From Nectonema munidae (taxonomy: Eukaryota > Nematomorpha > Nectonematoida > Nectonematidae), in NCBI GenBank assembly GCA_030549495.1, contig JAUIRK010000883.1:56001-120000 (forward strand): a stretch of 64,000 nucleotides of DNA, read 5' to 3'. The notes below the pieces were generated by a model. The model was given only the letters and a program-made list of their open reading frames with translations. It did no database searches and was not told the DNA's origin. This document shows positions 62,502 through 64,000 of this stretch, in pieces (within the stretch, counting starts at the first letter, position 1; each line of letters begins with the position of its first letter). The position numbers and the translations under genes were made by a program.

Positions 62502-62837
62502 ATGTCGTGATTCTTCCGCGTCCTTTGAATGGCGCGTATCCAGAGAAAGTCCGTATCCAGAGAACTTTGACAAATTCCCTTTAATCATTTATTGCAAGTG
62601 TGCTTATTAAGCCAGTTCCCAGGAAAAAAGGATGTCATCAACTTTCCTGTATTTGCAACCAATGAAGTTTGCTCATATTTTTGTTCATTATTTTTTTCGT
62701 ATAATAAATATTTTGTGCATTTTGATTTTAAAATGTTTACAAAAAAATGGAAAAAAAAGTATAAAAAGTTAAAAAAAACTCTTTTTTTTAATTTTAGTCG
62801 CTTATCCGCATAAACACATAATAGGTATTGCATAGTA

Positions 62838-62918
62838 CTAGGCGCTGGCATACATGTCTCGAACATTCTTACGCTTTTCCAAGATATCAAAGCATGTGGA
62901 AGATGAGTTTTTGATCAA
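62838..62918 (-). CDS. Possible terminal exon of an unknown minus-strand gene
   Basis: On the minus strand an acceptor preceded by a T-rich tract (AAATTTATTTAG) is followed by exactly 27 codons in phase 0, ending in TAG. It encodes LIKNSSSTCFDILEKRKNVR, then DMYASA. GC is above background, and AATAAA occurs about 240 bp further along. No family recognised, so it could be chance. Confidence 0.3.
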   Translation of the reverse strand: MIKNSSSTCFDILEKRKNVRDMYASA

Positions 62919-63366
62919 CTAAATAAATTTTTTTTTCATCAACATTTTAAATGAATAGAATCGCACAGTTGTTGAATTGAATATATTAAATATTGAGTTT
63001 TTCAATTTAATTTGATTTGTGAAAGTATCTTCCAATGTTTTTAATATTTTATTTTCCTTTTATCGAGATTGGGGATGTCTGCTGTCAAAGCTTTTCTTTG
63101 ACATGAGGGCATAACTGTTTATTCTTGAGCTTGAAACGACCTAAGTGTCACTCAACTGTCATTTTAAATGACAAACCTGGAGTTAGTACTATTCACTTAT
63201 TTTAATATACAAATGATTGACAAGTAACATGTGTTTTTGAATCGAATAATTTTCAAACAATTATTTGACTCCTTTCATGAATAATAAGTTTTGCTTATAT
63301 ACAGCCATTTTATTCTTCCTCATCCATTCCAACGCAAAGAAGGTATCGTGGGGTGTTTTCATCGAA

Positions 63367-63480
63367 AAGACACAATTGCACCGCTCGTATCGAACTATGA
63401 AGAAAGTAGGCTTGATGTGGGATCGAACCCAAGACCTTGAGTTATCGAAACCCAGTATCTAACCACCATACTCACGCCCC
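63367..63480 (-). repeat. tRNA-derived SINE, copy 4
   Basis: The minus strand reads GGGGCGTGAGTATGGTGGTT, AGATACTGGGTTTCGATAAC, then the B-box GGGTTCGATCCC, CATCAAGCCTACTTTCTTCA and a GGTGCAATTGTGT tail. It is the cleanest copy and serves as the reference for the family. Confidence 0.88.
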
Positions 63481-64000
63481 AAAGCAAAGAATTCAAACCA
63501 ATGTTGTCAATATATTATATATATATATCAATACGACCCATAAATATTTTGTTTAATTCCACAATTAATGAATTTCGATATGTTACTAATTTTTTTTACA
63601 ACACTTTGAAAAAAAGGAAATTTTGCAAGCAAATTATGATATTTTTGCTTTCATCGAGTCAGTGTTTTGAGTGTTTCTATGTACAGGGAGTAGCCTAGAA
63701 AGCGTAAATCTTCATTTTTTTGCCTTTTCAAAATTTGTAAGCAAATAGAATAAATCACTTTAAATTATTTAATTTAATTTATTTTAGTTAATTTTTCCAC
63801 TTTTTGCCAATATTTTTTAAAGTTTTGTTTTCCCCTTCCTTACTTGTTTATCAACAGCTGAAGAATAAAATAATTGAAATTTATGTGTACACAATCCATT
63901 AGTTCCAGCCTATGATTTAACATATAAAAAGTTGGATTCCATTGTGTTCTACCATATGTTGGACTTATATTATTTGCATTCCTTTTTAAATACACCTTTC

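Larger units (their letters stand above)
62502..64000. other. Right end of window: SINE and a weak minus-strand exon candidate
   Basis: Apart from the SINE (63367-63480) and the possible exon at 62838-62918, the sequence is AT-rich with no recognised gene. Confidence 0.45.

Noticed and set aside
63419-63431. B-box suggesting a tRNA gene
   Set aside because: Part of a SINE shared by several copies; no complete cloverleaf with a paired acceptor stem.

Overview
The window is AT-rich eukaryotic DNA, probably from an invertebrate. It has small exons separated by long AT-rich introns, GT-AG splice sites, arthropod-type DNA transposons (hAT, piggyBac, Tc1/mariner), a 5'-truncated LINE and tRNA-derived SINEs. 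I cannot name the species. A crustacean such as a copepod would fit, but that is a guess.

Most of the window (6039-56896, + strand) is one gene: a netrin receptor of the UNC5 family. I could trace 13 coding exons by eye. All splice phases agree, and the exons add up to 3003 coding bases (1000 residues plus stop). They encode a signal peptide, two Ig domains, two thrombospondin type-1 repeats, one membrane helix, a ZU5 domain, a UPA region and a C-terminal death-like domain. Intron 1 is about 17.2 kb and intron 2 about 12.1 kb, while intron 3 is only 65 bp.

The long introns and the upstream flank hold the mobile DNA. There is an internally deleted hAT element with a perfect 8-bp target duplication (2644-4759) and a LINE ORF1 fragment (8032-8565). 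Intron 1 also has a decayed Tc1/mariner copy (about 12540-13540) and a piggyBac-like element (15234-20094) with a truncated LINE inserted in its transposase gene. Two more hAT remnants lie at 24253-24973 and 48095-49281. A family of short inverted-repeat elements recurs through the window, and tRNA-derived SINEs are scattered across it. There is also a 430-bp GT microsatellite interrupted by 33 G, and a 21-bp minisatellite.

Downstream of UNC5 are two minus-strand exons of a GST-C-like protein resembling Failed axon connections or metaxin (58822-60187). Next is an intronless class A-like GPCR on the + strand (61479-62501), then a possible terminal exon of another minus-strand gene (62838-62918). 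If the GST-like call is right, two genes linked to axon guidance are neighbours.

I found no CRISPR array, no true tRNA or rRNA gene, and no convincing LTR element or other virus-like element. I see no clearly new multi-gene system. The most unusual items are the short inverted-repeat family and the duplicated palindromic end of the piggyBac-like element.
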